From: Verrucomicrobiales bacterium
GTDB lineage: Bacteria; Verrucomicrobiota; Verrucomicrobiia; Verrucomicrobiales; Akkermansiaceae
Reading direction: 5' to 3'
NCBI GenBank assembly: GCA_003527555.1
Contig: DPWT01000209.1
Span: 1 to 18,374, forward strand
DNA length: 18,374 bases
In this document: one piece after another, positions 1 to 7,336 of the stretch
Position numbering within the stretch: position 1 is the stretch's first letter
Layout: each line of letters starts with the position of its first letter
Position numbers and translations under genes: made by a program
The notes under the pieces: model-generated
Told to the model about the DNA's origin: nothing
The model's database searches: none
Seen by the model: the letters and a program-made list of their open reading frames with translations, nothing else

Positions 1-956
1 AGTTCGTGGGACTAAATATCTCAGCCGATGAGATTTTTATCTCCGATTGCTCAAAATGCGACACAGGCAACATTCTTGATATTTTTGGTCAGGGCAACAA
101 TATCGCTATCACTGATCCGGTTTACCCAGTCTATGTTGATACCAACGTCATGGCTGGCAACACCGGTGAGGCGGATGAAAATGGCGCCTACGAGGGGCTT
201 GTTTACCTGCCATGTAACGCCGAGAACGGCTTTGCCCCAGCTATTCCACAGGAAAAAGTCGACCTCATCTACCTGTGCTACCCAAATAACCCAACTGGCA
301 CCACGGCATCACGCGAGCAGCTCGAGGCATGGGTGGCCTACGCACGCGCCAACGATGCAATTATTCTCTACGATGCCGCCTATGAGGCATTCGTGCAGGA
401 TAGCTCTGTGCCGCGCTCGATTTTCGAAATCGAAGGTGCTCATGAATGCGCGATCGAGTTCCGCTCGTTCTCTAAGAACGGCGGCTTCACCGGTGTGCGT
501 TGCGCCTACACTATCATCCCGAAAACTCTCAGTGTTACCGCATCGACAGGTGAGGATGTCACTCTGCACTCACTTTGGAATCGCCGTCACGCCACCAAAT
601 TCAACGGCGCATCCTACCCCGTTCAACGTGGTGCCGCTGCCGTTTTCTCCGATGAAGGAAAAGCCCAAGTCTCCGCACTGATCGAGCACTACATGGGCAA
701 CGCGGCCCTGCTCAGAAAGGCTTGCCAAGACTGTGGACTGACCGTCTTTGGCGGCGAAAATGCCCCCTACGTCTGGGTGCAGTGCCCGGAGGGCACCGAC
801 TCCTGGGGTATGTTCGACAAAATGCTTGAGGACGCCCAAGTCGTCATCACCCCCGGTTCCGGGTTTGGAGCAGCTGGCGAAGGCTACTTCCGTATCTCTT
901 CGTTCAACACACGTAAAAACGTCGAGGAAGTTTGTCGCCGCCTCGCAGCGATCTAA
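1..956 (+). CDS. dapL: LL-diaminopimelate aminotransferase, 5' truncated by window edge
   Basis: This PLP-dependent class I/II aminotransferase converts tetrahydrodipicolinate plus glutamate directly to LL-diaminopimelate, the short DapL route to lysine and meso-DAP for peptidoglycan, in the cytosol. The reading frame is open from the first bases (codon boundary at base 3), so the GTG at 6 is probably internal; about 317 of the roughly 410 residues usual for DapL are present and the N-terminal part is missing. Counting from that GTG codon one sees [15 protein letters not shown] (37-51), the NNPTGT substrate/PLP motif (94-99), the PLP-ring Asp/Tyr region LYDAAYEAF (121-129) and [12 protein letters not shown] (154-165), in which K157 is the expected Schiff-base lysine. 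The sequence around this lysine is typical of DapL rather than AspC. DapL is known from Chlamydiae and Verrucomicrobia, which fits the window. The gene ends at a strong terminator and is convergent with the TM2 gene. Confidence 0.93.
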   Translation, partial: FVGLNISADEIFISDCSKCDTGNILDIFGQGNNIAITDPVYPVYVDTNVMAGNTGEADENGAYEGLVYLPCNAENGFAPAIPQEKVDLIYLCYPNNPTGTTASREQLEAWVAYARANDAIILYDAAYEAFVQDSSVPRSIFEIEGAHECAIEFRSFSKNGGFTGVRCAYTIIPKTLSVTASTGEDVTLHSLWNRRHATKFNGASYPVQRGAAAVFSDEGKAQVSALIEHYMGNAALLRKACQDCGLTVFGGENAPYVWVQCPEGTDSWGMFDKMLEDAQVVITPGSGFGAAGEGYFRISSFNTRKNVEEVCRRLAAI

Positions 957-1001
957 ATTGGCGTAGACCTCAAGTTTCCTCGCCCAGCAACCCATCAAAA
1001 A

Positions 1002-1033
1002 AACACCCCGCCGGAGCAATCCAGCGGGGTGTT
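1002..1033. terminator. Bidirectional intrinsic terminator between dapL and the TM2 gene
   Basis: A perfect 10-bp inverted repeat AACACCCCGC (1002-1011) / GCGGGGTGTT (1024-1033) encloses a 12-base loop. On the + strand it is followed by CTTTATT, and on the - strand the seven A residues at 997-1003 give a U-run after the stem. It lies 45 bases after the dapL stop and 24 bases past the stop of the opposing TM2 gene, so it can end both convergent transcripts. Confidence 0.9.
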
Positions 1034-1057
1034 CTTTATTAAATTGTTCTACGTCTC

Positions 1058-1471
1058 TTAAAACCAAGGCTTTTTGTTGGCAATGTAGGTATTCACAAAT
1101 TCTTCGTCTGACTTCGTCAGATACATAATACCCTCAACTAAGCCGATGACACTCATCGCGGTGGTTGCGAAAATTGGAATACAAAGGAATGAGAGAGCCA
1201 TTCCAGCGATAGAGACAGCGATCATGATAATCCCCTCTTTTTGATAGCCGAGCACGAACTTGTGTACGCCTAAACAGCCAAATATAATAGCTAAGATTCC
1301 TGCCAGAACTTTCTTTTCAGCTCCAGGAATCTGCCCGTCTGTGGCTTGCGTATCTGTGGCAGGTGGTTGCTCCAATGCTGGGGGCTGTTCATTAGCCTCG
1401 TCAGGCACTTCAGGAGCAGCTGGGGGCTGTTCAGTATAATCTTCAGGTGGTTGTTGTTGATCATCAGACAT
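1058..1471 (-). CDS. TM2 domain-containing small membrane protein with QPP-rich N-terminus
   Basis: This 137-residue protein has a disordered acidic, Pro/Gln-rich N-terminal tail (residues 1-50, with repeated QPP units) followed by a TM2 domain. The domain starts at KKVLAGILAIIFGCLGVHKF (about 53-72) and has two hydrophobic helices joined by a short turn containing the family's G-x-H-K-F and LGY signatures, then a second hydrophobic hairpin and a short polar C-terminus ending NKKPWF. TM2 proteins are widespread inner-membrane proteins of unknown biochemical role; the Pro-rich cytoplasmic tail is common among verrucomicrobial and planctomycetal members. The tail contains an exact 15-bp DNA repeat (1377-1391 and 1419-1433), suggesting that it grew by small duplications. 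The ATG start is supported by a TATAAT box seven bases upstream, which would give a nearly leaderless mRNA. The gene stands alone and ends at the shared terminator. Confidence 0.88.
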   Translation of the reverse strand: MSDDQQQPPEDYTEQPPAAPEVPDEANEQPPALEQPPATDTQATDGQIPGAEKKVLAGILAIIFGCLGVHKFVLGYQKEGIIMIAVSIAGMALSFLCIPIFATTAMSVIGLVEGIMYLTKSDEEFVNTYIANKKPWF

Positions 1472-1477
1472 AATTAC

Positions 1478-1507
1478 ATTATATGATTATTTTTGCGCTT
1501 ACGGCAA
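1478..1507 (-). promoter_or_regulatory. Sigma-70-like promoter of the TM2 gene, predicted leaderless
   Basis: On the minus strand TTGCCG (1507-1502, 4/6 to TTGACA) is followed by an 18-base spacer and a perfect TATAAT (1483-1478). Transcription would start about seven bases later, at or within a base or two of the ATG at 1471. Confidence 0.55.
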
Positions 1508-1524
1508 GCCACAATATGATTATT
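1481..1524. repeat. 11-bp direct repeat in the divergent promoter region
   Basis: ATATGATTATT occurs at 1481-1491 and again at 1514-1524, a 33-bp period (about three helical turns). The first copy overlaps the -10 box of the TM2 gene and the second holds TATGAT (1515-1520), a possible -10 for the gene starting at 1548. It could be a duplicated protein-binding site or chance similarity in AT-rich promoter DNA. Confidence 0.45.
1492..1520 (+). promoter_or_regulatory. Possible promoter of the spermidine-synthase-like gene
   Basis: TATGAT (1515-1520, 5/6) lies about 27 bases before the ATG at 1548, with only a weak -35 match, TTTGCG (1492-1497), 17 bases upstream. It is the best candidate in the short divergent gap. 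Confidence 0.3.
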
Positions 1525-1547
1525 GAATTACTGCCTTAATACTTCTC

Positions 1548-2231
1548 ATGATACCATACGTTAAAATAGCTGAGGCAACCACTCCTGAGGGCGAACCTCT
1601 GGAACTGATCGAGCACGATGGAACATTTATGATATGCTCACGCGGCGAACAACTGATGACCTCCTTCTCTCACGGATCAGAAGAGACGCTCGCTGAGCTT
1701 GCCTGCTCGCCATTTCAACCTGTCAACCAACCAAAGGTTCTGGTTGGAGGTCTGGGGATGGGCTACACGCTGGCCGCTGCAACCAAAGCATTGCCCGGGA
1801 AACGTGCTCGTTTTGTGGTTGCAGAGCTGACCTCAACCATTGAGGTATGGAATCGCACCCACCTCAAACACCTTAATCCAGGACTACTCGATGACGAACG
1901 TATCTCCGTCAAAATCCAGCCGGTACAGAAGATTATCCGGCAAGCTCGTGCCGATTACCACGCTATCCTTCTGGATGTAGATAACGGCCCATCTGCATTT
2001 CACGGAAACAACAATAATTCTCTCTACACCCTGGAGGGCCTGCGAGAAATTCAACATGCGCTCAAAGGGGGGGGTATCCTCGCTGTCTGGTCGGCTCGCC
2101 GCGATCAAGCATTTACCAAGCTGCTGCGCAAAGCAGGATTCGATGTAAGTGAGAATGCTGTCGCCGCTGCCCACAAAGGCACAAAGCGAAGGACCCATAC
2201 CATATGGCTCGCGCGAAAAAAAATTTACTAA
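1548..2231 (+). CDS. Spermidine synthase-like protein (class I SAM-dependent fold)
   Basis: This 227-residue cytosolic protein has the layout of the spermine/spermidine synthase superfamily: a small N-terminal beta region (1-60) with a GTFMIC strand typical of the tetramerisation domain, then a Rossmann domain. The nucleotide-binding motif I is VLVGGLGMGYTL (64-75), with acidic E93 after strand 2 where the ribose is bound. LLDVDNGP (141-148) sits at the position of the polyamine-binding DxxDP loop. It is shorter than SpeE (about 280 residues) and the DVDNGP loop is not the classical catalytic one, so putrescine aminopropyl transfer cannot be assumed; methyltransferase or another aminopropyl transfer activity is equally possible. 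Such short relatives are usually annotated as spermidine synthase. It lies 54 bases before the adaptor gene on the same strand and could share its transcript, but no functional link is evident. Confidence 0.75.
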   Translation: MIPYVKIAEATTPEGEPLELIEHDGTFMICSRGEQLMTSFSHGSEETLAELACSPFQPVNQPKVLVGGLGMGYTLAAATKALPGKRARFVVAELTSTIEVWNRTHLKHLNPGLLDDERISVKIQPVQKIIRQARADYHAILLDVDNGPSAFHGNNNNSLYTLEGLREIQHALKGGGILAVWSARRDQAFTKLLRKAGFDVSENAVAAAHKGTKRRTHTIWLARKKIY

Positions 2232-2285
2232 ACAACTGGCAGTCGGGGGCCGCTATATCATTAATAATCTCTCATTACCAATATC

Positions 2286-3680
2286 ATGCAACGTATTCTG
2301 CAACTTACTCTCGCTAGCGTTATTATTTTATCTGCACAAGCAGAGGAACATACCGTGACTGAAAAATCATTCCGCACGGAAAGCACACTGAACGCCGTAT
2401 TTCTTCCTGAAAAATTCACATCATATACGATAAAGCCAAACATATGGACCGACTTTACCGTAAGCTCGCTCGTTTCCCAAGGTACTCAGGTAAAAAAAGG
2501 CGCCACTCTCATCGGCATCGATACTAAACATATTGATAAAAACATCGCTGAAGCGGAAAAATCCCGCATATCAGCCACGCTTGCCTTGGCACAGGCCAAA
2601 CACGAACTCGCACAGCTCAAGATCGCTACTCCACGGAATTTGGAAGCATCTGCACGCAACGAAAAACAAACAGCCGAGGACCTCAAGTGGTATATCGAGA
2701 TAGGCCACCCCAAGGAAATTGAGGTGACCAAGCGCAGTATCAAATCGGCCGAGCTCCGACTCGCATACCAACAAGAAGAACTCAAGCAGCTGCTCAAGAT
2801 GTATGGCGAGGACAATAAGACCGAAGAGACTGAAGAAATCATTCTCAAGCGCACACGCAATTCTGTCGAACAAGCAGAGTTCGCCTTAAAGGCTGCAAAA
2901 ATTGAAGTCAAAAGATCACTAGCCATCAGCATACCACGTAAGCTCAAAGCCATGCAGCGGGCAAGCGATATGGCACGCATCGCAAATGCTGCAGCTCAAG
3001 AGCAACTCCCGCGCGCGCTCAAGCTAAAGCAACTCACCGTGGCCAAAGCAGAGCGTGACGATAAAAAAAGCATTGAGAATCTTGCCCAGCTAAAAGCAGA
3101 CCGCACAATGATGAATATCACCGCGCCTGCAGACGGCGTGGTTTACTACGGTAGTATGCACCAAGGGAGCTGGAACCCCGCTGCTGCTGCCAAAGTTCTT
3201 AAGATTGGCGGTAAGCTGCCCAGTAACACATCACTGATGACCTTTATCCCCGCAGACTCACCACTCCAACTCTCAGCATTTGCTACAGATAAACAGCTCA
3301 CTAATCTCGCCGCCGGAGCCAAAGGGTTCGCCATTTCCAATTTGAATCGCTACCATACTATACCAGTCAGCATTTCCTCCCTCGCAACCTACCCCGAGAC
3401 CGACGGCACCTACCACGTTGCTCTCAAACCAACTCTCGGTAAAGCCGACAAAATTGTGCCGGGCATGAAGGCTACAATTCAAATCCAAGGTCAAAAATTC
3501 GACAAGGCACTAGTTGTCCCAGCTAATTTTCTCAGCCGCCAGCCTGACGGATCTTATTCCGTTAAACTGAAACTCGCCAACGGAAAAACCGATAACCGTG
3601 CAGTGACCATTGGCGCCTCAAATAAAGATTCTGCTATCATTACTAAAGGCATCGAAAAAGGCCAAGTTATTGTAAAGTAA
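2286..3680 (+). CDS. Periplasmic membrane-fusion adaptor, HlyD/RND-type
   Basis: This 464-residue protein begins with a signal peptide (MQRILQLTLASVIILSAQA, cleavage probably after residue 19). It then shows the layout of HlyD/AcrA-type membrane-fusion proteins. A first half-lipoyl segment is at about 55-80 (LVSQGTQVKKGATLIGID). A very long charged alpha-helical coiled-coil hairpin runs from about 82 to 272. The second half-lipoyl segment is at 276-295 (NITAPADGVVYYGSMHQG), followed by beta-barrel and membrane-proximal domains to the end (VVPANFL, 410-416; KGIEKGQVIVK). These adaptors bridge an inner-membrane transporter and an outer-membrane channel. No ABC, RND or MFS transporter and no TolC-like gene lies nearby, so the partner is either elsewhere or the adaptor serves another purpose with the next gene, 22 bases downstream. 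No Shine-Dalgarno is visible before the ATG. Confidence 0.82.
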   Translation: MQRILQLTLASVIILSAQAEEHTVTEKSFRTESTLNAVFLPEKFTSYTIKPNIWTDFTVSSLVSQGTQVKKGATLIGIDTKHIDKNIAEAEKSRISATLALAQAKHELAQLKIATPRNLEASARNEKQTAEDLKWYIEIGHPKEIEVTKRSIKSAELRLAYQQEELKQLLKMYGEDNKTEETEEIILKRTRNSVEQAEFALKAAKIEVKRSLAISIPRKLKAMQRASDMARIANAAAQEQLPRALKLKQLTVAKAERDDKKSIENLAQLKADRTMMNITAPADGVVYYGSMHQGSWNPAAAAKVLKIGGKLPSNTSLMTFIPADSPLQLSAFATDKQLTNLAAGAKGFAISNLNRYHTIPVSISSLATYPETDGTYHVALKPTLGKADKIVPGMKATIQIQGQKFDKALVVPANFLSRQPDGSYSVKLKLANGKTDNRAVTIGASNKDSAIITKGIEKGQVIVK

Positions 3681-3702
3681 GCGTCAAAATTTAAATAGTA
3701 AA

Positions 3703-4833
3703 TTGGTGCTCCGCTCTCTCTTCATTACCGGCCTTCTGACTACCTCTGCATTTACCCAAAATGCAAAGGTGGACACCATGCCCGATATCAATGCTGCCAT
3801 CACGCGCGGTGTTGATTTTCTGTTAAAACACCAGAACAAAGATGGGTCATTCGGCACCGCAAATCGCACTAAAGGGCTGAATATTTATGCCCCGCTGCCC
3901 GATGCACATCAAGCGTTTCATATGGGAAGCTCAGCTCTTGCCTTGCACGGGTTGTTAGAAAGCGGTGATGCCCGTCCCAGCACCATCACCGCGATTAGAA
4001 ATGCCGAAAAATGGCTACTGAATAATCTACCAAAAACCAGAAACTTAAACCGAGGCGCGACCTACAACGTTTGGGCACATGCTTATGGCCTCCGTGCACT
4101 GGCGTCTCTCTACCGCCATAACAACAATTCGCAAAAGCGTTCCGAATATAAACGTCAGGCAGAACTTCAGATCGCCAAACTTGTCAGCCAAGAAGACATC
4201 GGCCGAGGTTGGGGATACTATGACATGGATGATATCAAGACCGCCAAACCATCGGGGCTCATTATGAGCTTCACCACCGCCACGATCATGCTCGCGATGC
4301 ACGATGTTTCCTCATCCATGGATATCAAGCTGCCAGAAAAAATTGTCCAGCGGGGTATCAAAAGCCTACAAGCCATGCGCAACCCAGACTCCACTTACGC
4401 CTATTCATATGGTCATCGCTGGAAACCGCGTGGATTAATTAATAGGCCCGCAGGATCACTCGGAAGATCTCAAACGTGTAATGCCGCATTAAGAAAATTC
4501 GGCGATAAAGATATTACTGACAACGTAATACGCACTTGGCTACAAAGGCTATTCGAACGTCAAGGATGGCTCGATCACGGACGCAAACGCCCAATACCCC
4601 ATGAAGCACCCGCAGCCGTAGCCGGATATTTTTACTACTACGGTCACTATTACGCCTCTGAGTGCATTCATATTCTGCCCGAAAAGGAACGCAGCTCACT
4701 AAAAAAGAAACTTGCAGCGCTAATGATCGAGCGACAGGAAAGCAACGGTTCATGGTGGGATTTCCCGCTCTACAACTACCATTACGCCTATGGCACTGGT
4801 TATACATTAGCAATTCTGTCGAGATGTCGATAA
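3703..4833 (+). CDS. Secreted prenyltransferase/squalene-cyclase-like alpha/alpha-toroid protein
   Basis: This 376-residue protein has an N-terminal export signal (hydrophobic residues 5-18 before NAKVD) and then helix pairs with the repeat signature of the terpenoid cyclase/prenyltransferase toroid: AAITRGVDFLLKHQNKDGSF (31-50), an RGWGYYD strand-turn (168-174), SFTTATIMLAM (189-199) and RQESNGSWW near the C-terminus (344-352). Aromatic-rich segments (YFYYYGHYYA, 309-318) resemble toroid lumen residues. Family members include terpene cyclases, prenyltransferases and thioester proteins, but planctomycetal/verrucomicrobial exported members have no known substrate. A DMDD sequence (174-177) resembles the DxDD acid motif of squalene-hopene cyclase but sits in a turn, so enzymatic cyclisation is not claimed. 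The start is TTG at 3703 or GTG at 3706; the next ATG (3778) would lose the signal peptide. The gene follows the adaptor by 22 bases and is probably co-transcribed. Confidence 0.75.
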   Translation: MVLRSLFITGLLTTSAFTQNAKVDTMPDINAAITRGVDFLLKHQNKDGSFGTANRTKGLNIYAPLPDAHQAFHMGSSALALHGLLESGDARPSTITAIRNAEKWLLNNLPKTRNLNRGATYNVWAHAYGLRALASLYRHNNNSQKRSEYKRQAELQIAKLVSQEDIGRGWGYYDMDDIKTAKPSGLIMSFTTATIMLAMHDVSSSMDIKLPEKIVQRGIKSLQAMRNPDSTYAYSYGHRWKPRGLINRPAGSLGRSQTCNAALRKFGDKDITDNVIRTWLQRLFERQGWLDHGRKRPIPHEAPAAVAGYFYYYGHYYASECIHILPEKERSSLKKKLAALMIERQESNGSWWDFPLYNYHYAYGTGYTLAILSRCR

Positions 4834-4866
4834 GAGCGTTTCATCAACTGCAAAACGCCATCTCAT

Positions 4867-4900
4867 TTGACACCACCTTGATCATAGGCTAATTATGATC
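4867..4900 (+). promoter_or_regulatory. Promoter and operator-like palindrome before the PEP-CTERM gene
   Basis: A perfect -35 TTGACA (4867-4872) is followed by an inverted repeat GATCATA (4880-4886) / TATGATC (4894-4900) with a 7-base loop. Candidate -10 elements are AATTAT (4891-4896, 18-base spacer, 4/6) or TATGAT (4894-4899, 21-base spacer, 5/6). Either overlaps the right arm of the palindrome and would start transcription within a few bases of the ATG at 4905. The palindrome could be a repressor site covering the -10. Confidence 0.5.
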
Positions 4901-4904
4901 CGCT

Positions 4905-5621
4905 ATGCATAATTCTGCCTTATCATCACTGGTCATACTACTTGGCATCTTCAACGTCTCACATGCTGCTACTCAAGTTTTCAATTCCGTCGCTGAAACT
5001 ACATTAAATCAGTCGTCCCCTGACAACAATATGGGTGGCCACAATACACTCTTGGCTGGAGTAACAAACGGAGGGGCGTTTCGCCGTGGCTTAATCAGGT
5101 TTGACGTCTCCAGTTTGCCCTCAAACTCAACAATCACTTCAGTATCGCTGCAGCTAACCGTGCCTGATGGGAACGTTGCCAACACTCCCAATTTTGCACT
5201 CCACAGAATGATTACGGCATGGGTAGAAGGTAATAAGAGCGGAAATAGAGGTGCTGCCGCAACTGATGGCGAGGCTACATGGAACACATCAGGGATCGAC
5301 GACTGGGAATTACCTGGTGCTGGCATTGGTGTTGATTATATTACATCCCAATCCGCCGGTATCAACGTTAACGGTGTGGGTTCATACAACTGGGCCTCCG
5401 CCGGCCTCACTGCAGACGTCCAAGCATGGGTCAGCGGATCTTCCGCCAACAACGGCTGGATCATGATCGAAACAACTGGTGTCAACCAAACAGCACGCCG
5501 CTTCAGCGCCACGAGCGATCCCGCTCTTACCGTCGTTTACTCTGCTGTGCCCGAAACATCATCGACCGCCATGTTCGCCCTTGGCGGCATCACGCTGCTC
5601 GTCAGAAAGCGCAAGTCTTAG
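4905..5621 (+). CDS. Secreted DNRLRE-type domain protein with PEP-CTERM-like sorting tail
   Basis: This 238-residue protein has a signal peptide (residues 1-21, ending NVSHA|ATQ) and a beta-rich domain of the DNRLRE/CBM96-like kind. Its opening phrase has the usual pattern: a degenerate VAETTLNQSSPDNNMGG segment (29-45), then RRGLIRFDVSSLPSNSTIT (60-78), AWVEGN (105-110), the ATWN motif (124-127) and DVQAWVSG (171-178). The C-terminus is VPETSS (215-220), an 11-residue hydrophobic helix and RKRK (234-237), the tripartite PEP-CTERM signal recognised by exosortase, here with PET in place of PEP. It is therefore expected to be exported, cleaved near this motif and placed in the envelope or an extracellular polymer. 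DNRLRE domains often accompany polysaccharide-binding or -degrading proteins, so glycan binding is a reasonable inference. The gene has its own promoter and is convergent with the kinase-like gene, with only 7 bases between the stops. Confidence 0.82.
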   Translation: MHNSALSSLVILLGIFNVSHAATQVFNSVAETTLNQSSPDNNMGGHNTLLAGVTNGGAFRRGLIRFDVSSLPSNSTITSVSLQLTVPDGNVANTPNFALHRMITAWVEGNKSGNRGAAATDGEATWNTSGIDDWELPGAGIGVDYITSQSAGINVNGVGSYNWASAGLTADVQAWVSGSSANNGWIMIETTGVNQTARRFSATSDPALTVVYSAVPETSSTAMFALGGITLLVRKRKS

Positions 5622-5628
5622 GCCTCTC

Positions 5629-6690
5629 TCACCCCATAAATGTCCTTTTGCCGCGATAGGTGAAGTCAGGATCATAGAGCATATACTCGATGTGCGCCTT
5701 GGTTAGTTCACCCATGGTTTCACATTCAATGAAACGGTCAGTCTCATGAATTCTCACAAGCTCTTCGCGGAGCTGAAAAACGTGTTTCTGTGGTGACAAC
5801 TCCTCCCGCGCCATTGACGCTAAAAGTGCTTGGAGCCGGCGTTTTTCAGCCCGAGCGCGCCGTGCCATCTGCGTGCGCTCTTCCTCCGCATACTGAGCAA
5901 TTGTGGTGCGGTTCATCTCACGGAAACTGAGTCGCGTGACGTCCCTATTTGATGAAAAACGGTATGCCATGTAGATTTTTGCCCCTCCTTGATATGACTG
6001 CTGATCGAAATCTATCGGTCTCACACGATACTGCACCTCCTCAAAATCGGGCGTTACATCCACAACGTAATTGACTGATCTCATATCACCCAACAATCGG
6101 ATAAAGCAGCGCTCATTAAATTTAACAAACTCTTTGGCAATACGAATGCGGTTGATTTCTGGCATCGTCAGATAATCTTGGCTAAACACATCTCCAGGGA
6201 GTCCTGCAATATGCTCCTCAATCAGGGTATTTCCCCTAATCATATAGTTGATTCTGTTGGGTGAGAGGATGTGCTCAAGCTCAAGACCGTAGATTCGTGA
6301 CGCATCAGCATGTTTTACGTAGTAATAATCTGAGTTGTCATTATATTTATTTGTAATCCGAATTCGAAATGGCCGCGAGTTCCCAAACTCACCAAAATCT
6401 ATGCGATCTACCATAAGATGTTCGTGATGGGCAGTATCGCCGCCCACTTTGAGTTCGGAATATATCTGCGTTAGTTGTGGGCGCAGCTCCATCATCACCT
6501 CATGCGGGTACATCACCGTAAGCCACAAGGTTTCTTTTCCACTTGGATCCTCGTAGGGAATAGATCCGGTGAAACGCAAGAGCTCGTCATAAACCAGGGG
6601 AATATCTGTATATCGCCCAAAATGGTAAAGATACTGCCCCAGCCATTGGCTGACGTCGTAGTGTTGCTTGCGTCGGGAAATAATCGGCAT
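5629..6690 (-). CDS. Hypothetical protein with protein-kinase-like fold landmarks
   Basis: I do not recognise a named family for this 353-residue cytosolic protein (no signal peptide or membrane segment). Several residues nevertheless fall in the order expected of kinase-like folds (APH, ABC1/Fam20-like). YYYVKHAD (122-129) can supply the ATP-binding lysine K126. YGLELEHIL (134-142) can supply the alpha-C glutamate. TLIEEHIAGLPG (155-166) is hinge-like. Then come LLGDMRSVNYVVD (199-211), matching the catalytic-loop pattern GD-x4-N with D202 and N207, and RPIDFDQQ (224-231), matching the metal-binding DFG/DFD position with D227. The N-terminal 100 residues are unassigned and residues 255-330 are charged helices. 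The assignment is by eye and needs profile comparison. The gene is divergent from accB (170-base gap) and stands alone on its strand, so context gives no substrate. A bacterial Ser/Thr or small-molecule kinase, or a pseudokinase, are all possible. Confidence 0.6.
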   Translation of the reverse strand: MPIISRRKQHYDVSQWLGQYLYHFGRYTDIPLVYDELLRFTGSIPYEDPSGKETLWLTVMYPHEVMMELRPQLTQIYSELKVGGDTAHHEHLMVDRIDFGEFGNSRPFRIRITNKYNDNSDYYYVKHADASRIYGLELEHILSPNRINYMIRGNTLIEEHIAGLPGDVFSQDYLTMPEINRIRIAKEFVKFNERCFIRLLGDMRSVNYVVDVTPDFEEVQYRVRPIDFDQQSYQGGAKIYMAYRFSSNRDVTRLSFREMNRTTIAQYAEEERTQMARRARAEKRRLQALLASMAREELSPQKHVFQLREELVRIHETDRFIECETMGELTKAHIEYMLYDPDFTYRGKRTFMG

Positions 6691-6767
6691 CCTCGCCGTG
6701 TAGCATGACAGATCGTAGATTAAAAATCAAACTCGTAATCTGGCAGGAATGCCAATCACGCATTCGC

Positions 6768-6797
6768 TTGACGCGCACCCTCCGCGGCATCTATTCT
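6768..6797 (+). promoter_or_regulatory. Candidate promoter of accBC
   Basis: TTGACG (6768-6773, 5/6) and TATTCT (6792-6797, 4/6) are separated by 18 bases. They lie in the 169-base divergent gap between the kinase-like gene and accB, giving a leader of about 55 bases before the GTG at 6860. I see nothing else structured in this gap. Confidence 0.4.
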
Positions 6798-6859
6798 CCA
6801 ATCATCACGGCGTGCATGACTCATCATAACGCCATTATCACCACCAAACCAATATCACT

Positions 6860-7303
6860 GTGGACCTAAAGGAAATTCGCAAAATCGTCGAGCTGATGAA
6901 CGAACATGAGCTAAGCTACTTCCACCTCGAAGAGGAGGGAGTAAACTTGAAGCTAAAAAAAGGTGCTGACATCGTCCAAGTCGCACAAGCAGCCATGCCG
7001 GCAGCAGCTCCAGCCGCCGCACCAGCTACACAAGCAACTACCAACGAAACACCTGCTGCAGAGCCTGTAGGTAATGATATATCAGCTCCTATGGTAGGCA
7101 CATTTTACGCATCTCCATCTCCTGACTCGCCACCATTTGTAAACGTGGGAGATACCATAAACGAAGGGCAGACCATCTGCATCATCGAAGCGATGAAAGT
7201 CATGAATGAAATCAAAGCAGAGACCTCCGGCACTGTATCCGCCATTGTTGCCAAAGACGGAGAGCCTGTTCAATTCGGTGATGCTCTTTACCGCGTTCAG
7301 TAA
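6860..7303 (+). CDS. accB: Acetyl-CoA carboxylase biotin carboxyl carrier protein
   Basis: This 147-residue protein is the biotin carrier subunit of acetyl-CoA carboxylase, the committed step of fatty acid synthesis, which shuttles carboxybiotin between AccC and the carboxyltransferase. The N-terminal domain (1-40, MDLKEIRKIVELMNEHELSY and a short beta segment) is followed by a mobile Ala/Pro/Thr-rich linker (41-70) and the biotinyl domain (73-147). The biotinylation motif is EAMKVMNEI (110-118) with K113 as the lysine modified by BirA. The length is close to E. coli AccB (156). It starts at GTG 6860, which gives the canonical N-terminus. accC follows 33 bases downstream, the usual accBC operon; the carboxyltransferase genes accA/accD are not in the window. 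Confidence 0.96.
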   Translation: MDLKEIRKIVELMNEHELSYFHLEEEGVNLKLKKGADIVQVAQAAMPAAAPAAAPATQATTNETPAAEPVGNDISAPMVGTFYASPSPDSPPFVNVGDTINEGQTICIIEAMKVMNEIKAETSGTVSAIVAKDGEPVQFGDALYRVQ

Positions 7304-7336
7304 ATCATCCATAAGGTAATCTTTTTCTTTTCCCCA

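Noticed and set aside
570..1067. 165-codon minus-strand ORF opposite dapL
   Set aside because: It overlaps the strongly recognised dapL frame and the terminator, and its translation resembles no protein family.
1377..1433. 15-bp exact repeat GCTGGGGGCTGTTCA (two copies) as a possible mobile or regulatory element
   Set aside because: Both copies encode EQPPA in the Pro/Gln-rich tail of the TM2 protein; local coding duplication explains them.
2486..2980. 164-codon minus-strand ORF, Ser/Leu/Cys rich
   Set aside because: It is the mirror of the adaptor's coiled-coil coding region; such periodic composition gives long antisense frames.
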